From Saturnia japonica (taxonomy: Eukaryota; Arthropoda; Insecta; Lepidoptera; Saturniidae), in the NCBI GenBank assembly GCA_033032175.1, contig CM065316.1, positions 6,170,115 through 6,234,114 of the forward strand: 64,000 nt of DNA. The letters run 5' to 3'. Shown piece after piece: positions 34,440 through 46,169 of the stretch; position 1 is the stretch's first letter, and each line of letters opens with the position of its first letter. Under the pieces are notes generated by a model that was not told the DNA's origin, searched no databases, and saw nothing but the letters and a program-made list of their open reading frames with translations. The position numbers and the translations under genes were made by a program.

Positions 34440-35685
34440 ATTTTAAAGATGGTTTTTTTAAATGTTTTTTTAAGATTTCAGAAACACTGACCCGAACTGC
34501 ACACATGTTTTTTTTACTATCTAGCGTTGCTTACAGTTATTATAATTTTAGTAAGTATACAGAGAGTTAAGTGACTTTCAAAATATCTATCATTTCTTTA
34601 GCGAAACATTCTTTCAACAATAAAACTTGCTTTACATTATCCTTAAACGTAATCTCCGGGTAATGTGTTTAGAAAATTTAAAGCAGAAGCCAACACAATT
34701 ACCTAAAAAACTTTTATTTGTTTTATTAAGTCTAAAAAAATGGGATTACCACTTTATTCTTAATTCTAGTATTGAAACTGTGCGTTTTGTTTGCAAGTAG
34801 AAAATATGCTAATAATACTAGATGTTCTATAAAATTGCCACAAAAGCATAATATTTAAAGCTCGTTGCTTTTTCAAGTAATGAGTAATCAAGAGGCGCCC
34901 GTCCTCTCGCCCCCATCATTCGGTTGTCGCCAACATTAATTTAAGTCCTCCCAACTTTATTGACTCACTCGTTTCAGAATATTTTTATTTGGATTGGGGT
35001 TAAACGCTGACTCAAATTGAAGCAGTTTGCTCTCGAGTCTTGTTTCCTAATAAGTCTCTATGACTTTATTATCCGACTTTCCAGATGAGAGTGTTTTAAT
35101 ATTTTTAGCTTTAACGGTTCGATCTTTCGAAGTGCTTGTTTAATTTCTCGAAATTTATTAGAGTATCTATACAAAGTAACAGACTTGAACGGCAGTTTCA
35201 AATTGATTATGTCTAGATGTTAGTACCTACTATCATTACAAGGCAGCGGATGGAATCTATTTTCTGAAGACGCTATTATTCTGAGCACTTAAGTTCATTA
35301 TTTAATATATGTTTTTTATGTACAACAAATATTTTTTTTACTTTAATACATAATTATTTTGGTTATTATTATTATTATTAGTAGTTATCAGACAGATGTA
35401 ACAGTTTGTTCCTTCGCAACTATACAGAGTTAATAAAAAATATGTGCCGCCTATGCCAGCTATCTTAGGTACCTACAGATTTTGGTTGTGTAGGTGTAGA
35501 CCATGGTGTAGACATATTCGCAAAATGTGATTTGTGCCCGTAATTCCATGTAAATAAAGACTAATTTTACTAATAATATTGGATGTCAGTCAGAAATAAA
35601 CAATGATGTATTATTTATTCATTGCTTACTGTACCCCCATGTTATTCGACCAACACACCATCATGCCGCGCCGCCGCAAACGTAA
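34440..35685. other. AT-rich non-coding stretch
   Basis: No gene seen; a TTATTATTATTATTATTA run lies near 35364. Confidence 0.5.
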
Positions 35686-35689
35686 CCGT

Positions 35690-35900
35690 GTAGGCTATCT
35701 TTGTTCTCACTTCTGTTACTTGCTTTCCAGATTGCTTGATGTTCATGATTTCTGCTTCACTCCTTAAAGTTATCACTTGAAGTTATATAGCCAATATCCT
35801 TTCTCACTAAATAAGCTACAAAGAACAAAAATATATTTTTAAATCTCACTGGCAGTTCTAGAGATTAGTGCATTCAAATAAACAAACAATATAACAATAT
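35690..35900 (+). repeat. Dispersed repeat family I
   Basis: GTAGGCTATCTTTGTTCTCA, AGATTGCTTGATGTTCA and GAAGTTATATAGCC recur in order at 48430-48665. Confidence 0.5.
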
Positions 35901-36479
35901 CTTCAACCATACGTAATATAAAATTTATTACTAACACACGACCCATGTCTAACTAAATACACGTGGCAAAGTGATCCTAACATCTCCAATAAACTTCAAA
36001 GTTTTTCTGTCATTCCACAATGTATCGTATTAGTTATCTACATTTAAACTTTGAGACCGTTAGTTTAAATACTTCAACAATTAAAACATCAACATGCCCA
36101 CGTAGAAAGCCGTGAACACATTCCTGTAGATAAAAGTGTATGTAAATAAAAAATATAAATCACCAAACATCCGCTACCGAAAGAGCCCTTCGACAACACT
36201 GGGTTGTTGATAGGGCTGCCAACTAACGATAAACAAAATAACATTAACAAAAATAGCTAGGACCATTAATTAATAATTTTTAATAAGATATATTTTTTCA
36301 GTTGTTCAGTAATACTATGGCTCTGTGCCTTAGATTAGCTGAATATACACCGGCTGATCCAGGAACCCAATACGCGGGACACGCCTAAGGGTATCATTTC
36401 TCTCAGTCAAGGTTCTCAATCAATTGTCCTGTCCTACCACCTAGCAATAATACGTAGATAGCTATTTTACTTAAATAAG

Positions 36480-36630
36480 TTACAAGACAATTTTTAACGA
36501 AAAAGGAATTATCCAAATAGGTTCCTAAACAAAGAAATTATGGCTGAACATCAATAAAAAAATTGTCATTTGAATTAGTAACCTCTGTCGGTAACCTTGT
36601 TCTTTTTTTAAAGTCGATTAAAAAATGGCG
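36480..36630 (+). repeat. Dispersed repeat, family 5, partial
   Basis: TTATCCAAATAGGTTCCTAA, TTATGGCTGAACATCAATAA, then TTTTTTTAAAGTCGATTAAA; matches 39590-39700 and 32660-32765. Confidence 0.55.
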
Positions 36631-36842
36631 TACAGAGCCACGTGATAGGTTTATTTGAAATGACGCGAAACGATAGATAATTACAATCATGGATTTTACA
36701 ATGAATGAACCCTAAATTAGAGTGTTTTGGATGTTGTGTATTGTGTTTTGGGATCTTGATCTGTGATTTAGTGGTTTTTATTATAATTCATAAACTTAAT
36801 ATGTTATTTAGACCTCTATGCTGTGTAATATTGGAGGCATTT

Positions 36843-36920
36843 CAAGTTCGATGAAGTTGTAAAAGCCGCAGCGGCTTTAGGACCCCTAAGGCTAAAAGTG
36901 TAGTCAGATCTAAAAAAAAA
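36843..36920 (+). repeat. 5'-truncated SINE S2 insertion with 11-bp duplication
   Basis: TGAAGTTGTAAAAGCCGCAG, TTTAGGACCCCTAAGGCTAA, GTGTAGTCAGATCT and an A9 tail. It is flanked by perfect copies of TGGAGGCATTT at 36832-36842 and 36921-36931. It lies inside a family H repeat. Confidence 0.8.
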
Positions 36921-37140
36921 TGGAGGCATTTTACTTGATATAGTTTGGTTATTGTACGCAAGTGAAGTTGATTATAAATAATTACTAAGAGGTTTTGATT
37001 TAAGTTGCCACAAAACTTCCATGGATAATTTTAACAAGGGAGCTGTCATCTTGTTAAAACGAAATATTTACTAACTCGATAATGGAAGTAATGATCTTAA
37101 ATAGCGAGGATTAGTTGCCAATTAACGAAAACGATGAAGA
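36921..37140 (+). repeat. Dispersed repeat family H
   Basis: TTGATATAGTTTGGTTATTG, GTTGCCACAAAACTTCC, ACAAGGGAGCTGTCATCTTG and GATTAGTTGCCAATTAACG match 1525-1730 and the minus strand of 43925-44165. Its left edge was split by the S2 insertion, so part lies before 36832. Confidence 0.6.
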
Positions 37141-37559
37141 ATCTATTTATAGATTACCTATCAATAACTGTGTTTTTAACATTTTTTAGTGTATTTACGG
37201 TTCTTACACATGGTTTTGACAGTGAAGTAAATAGTATTTGAACATATAAACAATATTACGCAAATGTCTTCTTCATCTTTTTAATTCAGATCTATCACAC
37301 CTCCTTAAATCATCAACTATCAAGAAGTGGTAGCCCTTTATATAAATAACTATTTTCGATTGAAATTATTATTACAACTTTATAGATTACAATACATTCC
37401 TTACGTAATAAAAAATATTTTGTCCTAGTAAATCCTTCACCGGATATTAATAGTCATTCTTTTTCTTCGTATACAGTGTATCGTATTAAATTAAACCTGT
37501 GCTATTCTTAAAAATTACATTAAAATGCCACTATATCTGAACAGCAAACAATAAAGAGA

Positions 37560-37803
37560 TGACAACGTCTGTCCAAAATCCAAGAAGACTCTTCAAATCC
37601 CCCTCTCTGCCCTCCTTGAGTCATATTTTTTTATACATGACCAATTACTTCCAACCTAAGCAATGCGTGTATTAAATTAGGTAATTAAACTGCTGATACA
37701 TATATGGATATGTAGCACATAGAAACTCAAAAGTAAGTGTGTGTGGAGATCGAACCCGCAACCCCACGGTTCAATAGTGGGGCTTAATATCACTGTGCCT
37801 TGA
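37560..37803 (-). repeat. tRNA-derived SINE-like repeat
   Basis: Minus strand: GGCACAGTGATATTAAGCCC (A-box region) and, about 38 bases on, GCGGGTTCGATCTCC, a good B box. The body runs to about 37560 without other copies in the window. Not a functional tRNA gene: no acceptor-stem pairing is evident. Confidence 0.5.
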
Positions 37804-37859
37804 GGCCTTACTTGTTATAAGCATAAAAATATGTAAATGTGTTTTTTTTATCTTGTAAG

Positions 37860-38275
37860 TGTTGAAAAAGCAGTAATTATACGTGACTCAGCGATTCAGT
37901 TGCCAATTCATGCTCGTTCACAAGATTACAATTACGACATTTAGATAAACCTAACAGAATGCTAACGTTTAGTTGCTACTTAAATATCTTGTTGGAATTT
38001 CAAATTCTAAGCACGTTGTTTCTATTTGCGTCGTTATATATAAGGTCGAAAATGTAATTCTACTTTATGATCGTACAGAGTTGAATTTAGATACTTTTAA
38101 ATGGTACCATATGTAAAATTATATACATATGTATTTCATTTAACAGGAAAAGAATAATGTTAATACTATGATGATATAATTTTCAAAGAACTCTTGTTTT
38201 GTTTTGTCGCTAGAATAATTGGTGCTCAATAATCACCCATTTTTTTTAAATTTGTAACGAAATAATCCGTGAGGA
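37860..38275. other. AT-rich non-coding stretch
   Basis: Nothing recognised. Confidence 0.45.
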
Positions 38276-38284
38276 AACCATACT

Positions 38285-38535
38285 CACCAAGAGAGTTCTA
38301 AGAGCCAGCAAAATGAAGTGGCTGTAGGCCTTTCACACTGGTTAGTGTGGATGCTACCTTCAGTGGAGACCGCGTTTTGGTTGATGGGTTATGGAAGGTG
38401 AGTCGCTCTGGGCTAGAGTTAAATGAAGACAACTGCAATCGATGGTTACATAAGCCTTAGGATTATGTAGAGTGGCACAGATTGGTAGAAATCTATGTTC
38501 AACAGAGGACAGTGAAAGTATGATGATAATATAAT
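38285..38535 (+). pseudogene. RTE-like LINE 3' end remnant
   Basis: The end reads ATCTATGTTCAACAGAGGAC, AGTGAAAGTATGATGATAAT, a form of the 'Y(V/M)QQ(W/R)TV' C terminus plus TGATGATGA-type tail common to lepidopteran RTE-like elements. The upstream GTGGAGACCGCGTTTTGGTT is the usual preceding segment. No open frame survives. Confidence 0.55.
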
Positions 38536-39479
38536 ATACTCGAATATTATAAATGTGAATTTACGCTTGTTTGAATGCTTGTTTAACGATTGTTAAAAGA
38601 CTGGGAGGATTTTAATGAAATAGGACATAAGACACTTTTATAACGAATAACCAGTTAGAGTATAATTAATGTGAAATAATCTTTATATAAATGTTTGTCC
38701 ATCAATCATGCTGTTGCTGGACGATTTTTAATGAAATTTGCCATACAAGTCGGTAATGTGGTGAAATAGGTCATAGCACAGTAATTATATATATTACAGA
38801 AACACAGTTAATACTATGAAACAACACTACTAACTGACTACATATCTGTTAAGAATAACACTAAAAATAAGTTGGTATACAACTGTTATAGTTGGTGGTA
38901 TACAGAAATTAATTAAACACACTGGAAGTAAAACAGCTGTCTCATTGAAATACCGCAATGGGTATCACCGTCGAAATTCTAGTCAACGTTACTCGAAACA
39001 GATTTTTTTTGCACAATTTCATAACGGTAGATAATATTCTACGCCTACGTTCGAATCAAGAAATAAGTTATAATAGTTGAGCAATTTCATGACATACGTA
39101 CAATTTCCTTGTACGTGCCGTATGACTGAAATAATAATAATTACATATTATCAAACAACAAGCCTACAAAAGTACACTTTATTATGTATTTTACCTTTAC
39201 ATGTTATTAAGGTTTTCCCCTTTAAATACTATTTTAAACACTGCATGGCAAGCACAGTACAATCCAACATGAACATTATTATTTATTTCAGGAAATCTAC
39301 AGCTCTTAAATTCTAACTTACATACATAATTAAGTTGACATATTGGCTTAGCCAAAATTATTTCAATCGTATTACAATAAAGATATAACAATTCTATACC
39401 CAACGAAATTATTAATTAAATATGATTTGCATCAAAAAGAACGATGTTAACGATGTTATGTTAACAAAAAAGAAAGCCA

Positions 39480-39700
39480 TCTTTCTATTTTTTGAAGAGT
39501 TGCCTGGTGTATCTTCGAATCTGAAGGTCCAATGCCAGTGACATTAAAGTGGGACGACCATTATGGTACCCCTATCCTACAAAAAAGAATCATCGAAATC
39601 GGTTCTTAAAGAAAGAAGTTATGGCAGACCGTCCATAAAAAATTTATAAACATTCCGAATGAGTACATAACCTCCGTCTTTTTTTTGTAGTCGGTTAAAA
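39480..39700 (+). repeat. Dispersed repeat, family 5, fullest copy
   Basis: GTTGCCTGGTGTATCTTCGA, ATCATCGAAATCGGTTC, GAGTACATAACCTCCGTC and TTGTAGTCGGTTAAAAACAA. The ending is a common lepidopteran repeat terminus. Confidence 0.65.
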
Positions 39701-40060
39701 ACAACGTCGTCGACCGGCAGATAGATCGGTAATCTAGTGGCTATCGTTGCTGTCATGTCAGTTGTATAACTATCTCTTCATGTTTCTCTTGAAGGGCCTG
39801 ACGTCGTAAGCAGGGATCACACTAGCCTGGACACGTCTCCGTTTCACTGTACAACAAAGATAGGACATTTTTAGTTCGCTCCGAGATAGAGGGTACCGTA
39901 AAACTGTAAAGCTCTGAAGCCTAGCGCTAGCTAGAACCGTACCCTAGAACTAGCTGACTCGTGCGAATGTTTCATACATTATAGAATTTCAACAATCTAA
40001 CTAACAGCTATCATGTTAATTAATAGAACAGAATGTTAATAGATGGCGCCTTGTATATAT

Positions 40061-40419
40061 TGTTACGTCCGTGGTTAAAGAAAATGCGTTATATTTCACG
40101 TAAATAAATTATTCATACTCAGTAAAAGAACTAGAACAAACTCACTATACTGATCTTCACCATGTGGTCTTACTTACTGTATATATCTCTGCAGTCTTCT
40201 TGCAGATTTCTTCCTTATGGTTTAGAAGGGAAAATGTTCAATTTTTTAGACTATTGTTTGTTTGATGACGCGACCGGAGCAATGAGTTTTGTATTTGTGA
40301 ATAAACTGCAGTATTTGTTTAATATCTACGCATAGATACCTACTTGACAATTCTAGACAACAAAGTTCTAGACTATTCCAGAGATTTCGAGAATAGTGAT
40401 TTTTACTCAGAACGTAACA
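40061..40419 (+). mobile_element. Solo LTR of a retrovirus-like (gypsy-type) element
   Basis: 359 bp beginning TGTTACG and ending CGTAACA, a perfect 7-base terminal inverted pair of the TG...CA kind. It is flanked on both sides by ATAT (40057-40060 and 40420-40423), a 4-bp duplication as made by Ty3/gypsy-type integrases. Inside are a TATATAT box (40180-40186) and an AATAAA (40300-40305), in the order expected of U3-R. No primer-binding site, coding region or second LTR follows, so this is a solo LTR left by recombination. A non-autonomous DNA transposon with TA-rich targets is the main alternative. Confidence 0.7.
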
Positions 40420-40424
40420 ATATT

Positions 40425-41425
40425 TTCATTAGCATCAACAAACTACATTCGTAATGAAAAAGTTGTTTTAAAGAAAATTTCAATTAGAACTATTTTTCGT
40501 AGAAAAGTATCAAATCAATTCATTTCATTATATCAGTATCCGACTTTATGGTAAGTATCAATATCATGTAGAATTCCACAAAGTCAAAAAGGTCAAGGAA
40601 CGATTCCTACTACAGAACGCTACAATAGTCAATATGTAAATACAGGTACAATGCATACCTTTTACAAGTTATTATGAAATATGTATTAAGTATTTATTTC
40701 ATTGCTGTATAATATATTTTATTGCCTAAGGTATATCTTAGCTTATTTTAATTAGCAAAAGGAAAGAACTACAGTTTCTCGAAACTTTGTCGATCGAAGC
40801 AGATGTGTGTCAACTAATTGAGTACAATATCCAATAATTGGTGTAAGACAAATTGTCACCGAATGCTCCCATAAAATACTGACCTGTTTGACCACTGAAT
40901 TGAATCCTTACATGTAGCTAAAAAAATTATGGGACAAATAAATAAATTTTATCTTACAACAAATTAATATCTCCGTCACCTTTTTGAGTTTATAACTTCC
41001 TTCTCATTGTTAGAACAATGGATATATATAATCCTTACTTGATATTTTTTTCTCATAGAAAAATATTAACAAAAGCAGCTGTTTCTTTATCTATTTACCA
41101 GTTTTATAAGAAGGACGAATTTAAATAGTAACCGTAGACATAACAGGTTTACTTTCGACTGTGCGCTTGTTTAATTCCAATAGTAAGATATTTATAACAT
41201 TATTATTTGTTTATAAACTTCAGTTTATATGCGAAGAAATATGTACATATAAGTGATAAAATTTCCATCACATTTCGTACGTACAAAAAGTTAGAGTAGT
41301 TAGCTATATTAATGTAAACAGGTGAATGATGTCTCTTTTCAAGGTGACTGGTTCGCGACCAGCATGTACGTGGTGATAAACTCTTTTGGTTTGTCGCGTT
41401 TGGCGATTAGCAAAGTCAAAAATAT
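40425..41425. other. AT-rich non-coding stretch
   Basis: No gene or recognised repeat. Confidence 0.5.
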
Positions 41426-41429
41426 TCAG

Positions 41430-41545
41430 GTGCCAAGAGAATCTCCATCCTAGCAACTGTTAGCGACGGATTGTAGATCTATCGGTGGTCGCCGTTGTAT
41501 ATTATATCGATTGTATTGTGATTACCATGAGGCACAGTGCAGTCA
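41430..41545 (-). repeat. Dispersed repeat family E, inverted fragment
   Basis: Minus strand: GCACTGTGCCTCATGGTAAT, CACAATACAATCG and AACGGCGACCACCG, as in other family E copies. Confidence 0.5.
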
Positions 41546-41774
41546 CTTTGTCGTTCTATTATAAAAAAACTTGAGTATGAGAAAAACTACAGATAATTTT
41601 TGTATCTTCATATTTACAGAAATAATATTGTTTATTATCAACTTCTTAGGGGAGGGGTGGTTCAAAGAGAAATTTCTTTGGAGATTTTTCTCAGCTTGGG
41701 GCAGTCCGTCTGGTGTAATAACTCTACCCAACAAGAAGATCGCAGCCAAATAAGCTTACGTGAGTTCCCGCGGT

Positions 41775-41920
41775 AAATAAGGTTTCCAGAGCTCCTCGAG
41801 GAAAAGGATTCAAGGTCGACAACGTACTAGTGATATCAAAGCGTCCATAGGCTACGGTAGCCGCTTACCATCAGGTGGACTGTATGCCTACTTGCCAACA
41901 TAGTTGTATAAAAAAAATTG
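41775..41920 (+). repeat. LINE/SINE 3' tail (CCGCTTACCATCAGGTGG type)
   Basis: AAGGTCGACAACGTACTAGT, GGCTACGGTAGCCGCTTACC, ATCAGGTGGACTGTATGC, ending TTGTATAAAAAAAATTG. This is a familiar polyadenylated repeat end in moths and butterflies. Confidence 0.65.
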
Positions 41921-42603
41921 TGTATTGCTAAAAAACGCAAATTATATCAATCAAAATAAGTGAAAATATAAATGATAGATTAAAAGAAAATGTGCCTATG
42001 AAAATGTATTTTTTAGATAATATATATTTTCGTAATTGTAAATCAGGTAATTTTTGTTTGGTTATTGACTCGTTGTACGTAATGAAGTAAGGAATTTACA
42101 CAGATAAACATGAAAATATCTCATTTTAATAGAAACAGTGAAACACGTCTCCTATAAAATGAATATTACTTAGGATACCTATATTATATTTCTGATAGTT
42201 TCAGTTTTAAGGGGCTTAAAGAATACAAAACAAATAACAAAAAACAACCATATTTTACTAGCACCACATTACCGCAGGTTAGCTCGAAGGAAATGCTTTA
42301 TAACATTAAGCTCGCCAGTGTGAACAAACTAAAAGTGCAATAATGTACTCATTCAGTCCTTCAAAAATAACAAATACCAAAAAAAAAAACTTTTTTACAG
42401 TCAGCTTTAATGTATCTCAAGAAAAGAATTCCTTTTTTTTATAGAATGCTGTTTAAGATGTTATTTAACTTGATACTGATTGACGCTATTTGTAAATAAA
42501 TTGAGCTCGGCTAATTTTTTGTTTTAATTGTTTCAATGATTTACTTGACGTTACGTACTAAAGAAATGATATCCGCAAACACGACAAAACTTTGAGTACA
42601 CCA

Positions 42604-42619
42604 ACACGACTAGTCGTGT
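42604..42619. other. Perfect 16-bp palindrome
   Basis: ACACGACTAGTCGTGT is its own reverse complement. No gene is adjacent. Confidence 0.6.
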
Positions 42620-42689
42620 GGGCCAGATGATGAATATCTAGGTCAATTGGTCTGTGAAAGACTAAATTTTTTTTAGAAGCTTAAATTGA

Positions 42690-42960
42690 CGGTACTGTTC
42701 CTGATGATGAGCACAGTACCTACAATCCAAACACAACGACGACTACCGAGAGAATTGAAGCAATTCAGCGACGGTCGCCGCTATCATGCATGCCTACATA
42801 CGTTTTACGGGATATGCACAGCAGATCCCGAAACCCGACATGCAAAAGCAAATCATTATGAGGGATTTTTCACCACGTGCCTGGTGATCGCAACTCACTC
42901 GGGTAAAACAGCCCTACCAATCCTCCTCATTCGTTATACAGTAGGGTGCACACGTGCAGG
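42690..42960 (+). repeat. Dispersed repeat family E, well-preserved copy
   Basis: GGTACTGTTCCTGATGATGA, CACAACGACGACTACCGAGA, GACGGTCGCCGCTATCATGC and TGGTGATCGCAACTCACTCG. The open frame across it (42686-42997) shows no motif and is probably chance. Confidence 0.6.
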
Positions 42961-42969
42961 TGAGAATGG

Positions 42970-43920
42970 TTTGAGCGCCTCAGTTTTAAATATGTAATTC
43001 GACATCCCTTACAACCTTCTCGTATGATATTATCCGAATCGTAGATACTTGTTAAAGTTAAATACTAATCACTAAGTGTTGATAGTTTCATTAAAACTAT
43101 AATATTTTGTTCCAATATTATGCTCAATAGACCATGAGCTGGCACTAAGTCCCTTTGTCGTTTACTTTACCCACAGCTATTGATTGATATTTAATACAAC
43201 TATTCCATTTTTAACAGTCTATACAAATATCGTTAAAATAAAACGTGCTGTATAACAAAAAATTGATTTCATCGACCACGATCGTACGTACCAACATTAT
43301 TTGTAATAAACTCGATCACCTTCCAAAATAATTTAATACAAAAATCGATTTAAAGTCTTTTGTTTTTTTATGTCTCTCATACAATCATAGTCGAAAAAAG
43401 AGGTAAAATATATATTATAATTACAGTTTGAAGACAATATAGGTAGGTGTTCAATTGACATTACAGCTATTCCACAAAAGATATTTAAGATTTTAGATAG
43501 TCATGTTCAAGGCCTGCGCATTCACTGACCGAGTTATCTAAGAAGTTATTATTTAGATACGGTCTACCTAAACATGTTGCATGCAATTTTGTAATTTAAC
43601 GGTGCGGTACTAAATATCAGTAACGCTAGGTCTTTTAATGCGTGAAGAGAAAACTTTATACCCCTTTTTAATAAGCTTAATGCGCTGTCGGAGGAGTGTA
43701 AGATTTGGTATAAGTAGTTAAAATTTATATAGAGAAGGAGTGCTAAAATTTATGTTATAAATACATTTATAAATAAAATCATTCGTTGTTTAAGTTCATA
43801 TTGCCAGTGGCACAGAGAGTACAACAGAATACCTACAAATTGTAGCCAAAGAATTTTTAAATATTGCTCACAAAATATAATTACTGACATATTGAGTGAA
43901 TCAGTATACTCTTTGACAAA
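42970..43920. other. AT-rich non-coding stretch
   Basis: No gene is visible. Confidence 0.5.
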
Positions 43921-43924
43921 AGAA

Positions 43925-44165
43925 CCTCTTTTTCTTCTTACTAATTAAGCAACTAGACCCCCTTATTGAAAACTGTTACTACCATTGTCGAGTGAATATT
44001 GAGTGTCTTATGACGATTTCTATATCCAAACAAGATGGTGGCTCCCTTGTTAGAACTTTCTAGGGAGTTTTTGTGGCATCTCAGAATTCATGGTTCATGT
44101 TATTATTTTAAACTCACTTCACATGTGCACAATAACCAAGCATTATTACGCATAATGCCATCTCT
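43925..44165 (-). repeat. Dispersed repeat family H, inverted copy
   Basis: Minus strand: TAATAATGCTTGGTTATTGT, ACATGAACCATGAATTCTGA, GATGCCACAAAAACTCCCTA and ACAAGGGAGCCACCATCTTG. This is the best-preserved copy in the window. Confidence 0.65.
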
Positions 44166-44964
44166 ATTACAAAATATATGTTGAAACAACACAAATTTCT
44201 GAATAAAAAACTAAATCCACTACATGACAGTTTGAGATAAAGCCAATAACATTCAACATTAATTACTGTAGGTTTCTACTGACGAACCATGTTGAAACTA
44301 TTTAAACTACATCTATGGTTGAAAGTACTTATGTTTTATGTAGGTACTTATTATTATTTTAACATGTCTCAGTTCAGTAATGTTGTTGGAATTCATGTAT
44401 CACGGCTTAGTAAATTAACTAAAAAGAGAATTTTAAACTTATCTCTTTTGTAAATCGTAAGGTACAATTACAAATGTTATGACTAAAGCCGTAAAAACAC
44501 ACTCAGTCCATTCGTCATAATTATTATAATCTCGGATGTTATGCTGATTTCATCGAAACTGTTCAAACATTATCTGTTAAAAACCTAACCTATAAACTAT
44601 AAACTACAATTTAACTTACCAAATGATTCAATGTGTAAATTCTTATGATTGTCGTACTGTAAAGATGTTGAAAAGTGTAAACGCATCCTGGCAAGCGGTT
44701 TTCCTCCATCCTACGATATCGGATTCCTCAAACCAGGCGTGAATAGGTATTTTTGTATAGAAACATGAATAAATAAAAACGAAAAAAATAAATAAATATG
44801 TATTTATAAATTAAATATCAATATTATTTTATGAATTTAATTATAAGAAGTGATTTACAAAAGGATTTTCATGAAGTGGCATTATAAATTTAAATTAGCT
44901 TTACACAGCTTTATTACATACATACACTTAATTTTAGTGATATTTAAACTAAGGTTTAAGAAAC

Positions 44965-45024
44965 ACCCTCTGAGACTTCAGGGCCCTTAAAGCTAACAGT
45001 ATAGTCCGTTCGAAAAAAAAAGTA
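44965..45024 (+). repeat. 5'-truncated SINE S2 insertion with short duplication
   Basis: CTCTGAGACTTCAGGGCCCT, TAACAGTATAGTCCGTTCG and an A9 run. TAAGAAAC flanks it at 44957-44964 and 45025-45032. Confidence 0.7.
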
Positions 45025-45039
45025 TAAGAAACCACGTTG

Positions 45040-45910
45040 ATACACTAGATGACTAATAAAAACACACTCGTAAAGAATTGAGTGTGTGTAGCAACGAGAG
45101 AAGTGTTCAGTATAAATGTTGAGAGGTGAGCGAACCCTAAAGAGCGCTGGTTGAGTGGCACGTAGCGACGTCCCATTTGTACCTACATTTTTAAGGAAGG
45201 TAAAAAAAAGATTGTTTAACATCTTTATCTAGAATGTGAGTACTTATCTAGATTACTAATTATTTACTATACAACATGAGTAGTTTCCACATCTTGTTGA
45301 TTTGATAAAAAATTAAAGATATGAATACTTTTTTTCTATTGACTTCACTAAAATAAAGACGCAAGCGAACCGGCTAATGGAATAACGTAATGTACGTTAT
45401 CAAAAAATGGTACGTAAATTTTCTAAACATTTTCACAAGTTAATCAATAAACTTTAACATAGACTGATAAGTCCATTCTTCAATCAACTATTATTGTCAA
45501 ACATTTTACTAGAAGGCTCAGATAAAGTAGAAAAGGGATTTATCTTGGAACTGTCAATCAAGGAAATTTTTATACTTCAAGAATCAAGATTATCCTTCTG
45601 CCATTATTATCTAAGTAAGATATAATAACGATAAGCAATAACTGAAATTGTTATGATAATAAATTATGTACATACCTATGTAGTGGGAAACAGTTTTTTA
45701 TATAAAAAGGACGGTTAGCTTGCGCAGAATTGTTTAACAAAGATTTAAGTAAGTACTTGCCGTAAATCTAATTACTGCAGTAACAATAAGAATCAGTAAA
45801 ATACGATCAAGTTACATATTAATTGAGATTTTTTAATATTTTATACAAGACACTTCTTTTTCGTTACCACAGTATATTTTATTTGTTTATATTTCTCGAC
45901 AAAGTGACTG
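45040..45910. other. Non-coding stretch
   Basis: A less AT-rich part lies at 45080-45180 (GAGCGCTGGTTGAGTGGCAC) without a recognised family. No gene. Confidence 0.45.
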
Positions 45911-45914
45911 TACT

Positions 45915-46005
45915 TCACCTGGTGGTAAGTTCGATACTGTCCAAAAACAATGGCAAACGTCGGTGGCAAATCCTATCTGCAGTCGCTGGTCTGCTGAAAT
46001 GCTTA
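45915..46005 (-). repeat. Jockey-like LINE 3' UTR fragment
   Basis: Minus strand: GCAGATAGGATTTGCCACCG, ACGTTTGCC. It matches the non-coding end at 12800-12880 (GATAGGATTTGTCACAGGCG). Confidence 0.45.
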
Positions 46006-46019
46006 TTCAACCCTTTATC

Positions 46020-46160
46020 TATAGTAGCACGGCAAATTGATAATACCGTCCCTGATGGTAAGCACAATACAATCCTAACACAACTGCGACTCCCAAGATA
46101 TCGTAATCCATCGACGGTTGCCGCTGTCATACCGACCTGCGTTTATTTAACTGGATATGA
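46020..46160 (+). repeat. Dispersed repeat family E
   Basis: AATACCGTCCCTGATGGTAA, GCACAATACAATCC, ATCGACGGTTGCCGCTGTCA, TACCGACCTGCG. Close to the copy at 42690. Confidence 0.6.
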
Positions 46161-46169
46161 ATTTAACTG

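Noticed and set aside
37735..37803. Possible tRNA gene
   Set aside because: Good B box but no convincing acceptor stem; it reads as a SINE head.
42686..42997. 103-codon frame on the plus strand
   Set aside because: It lies in family E repeat DNA and other copies are not open in the same frame.
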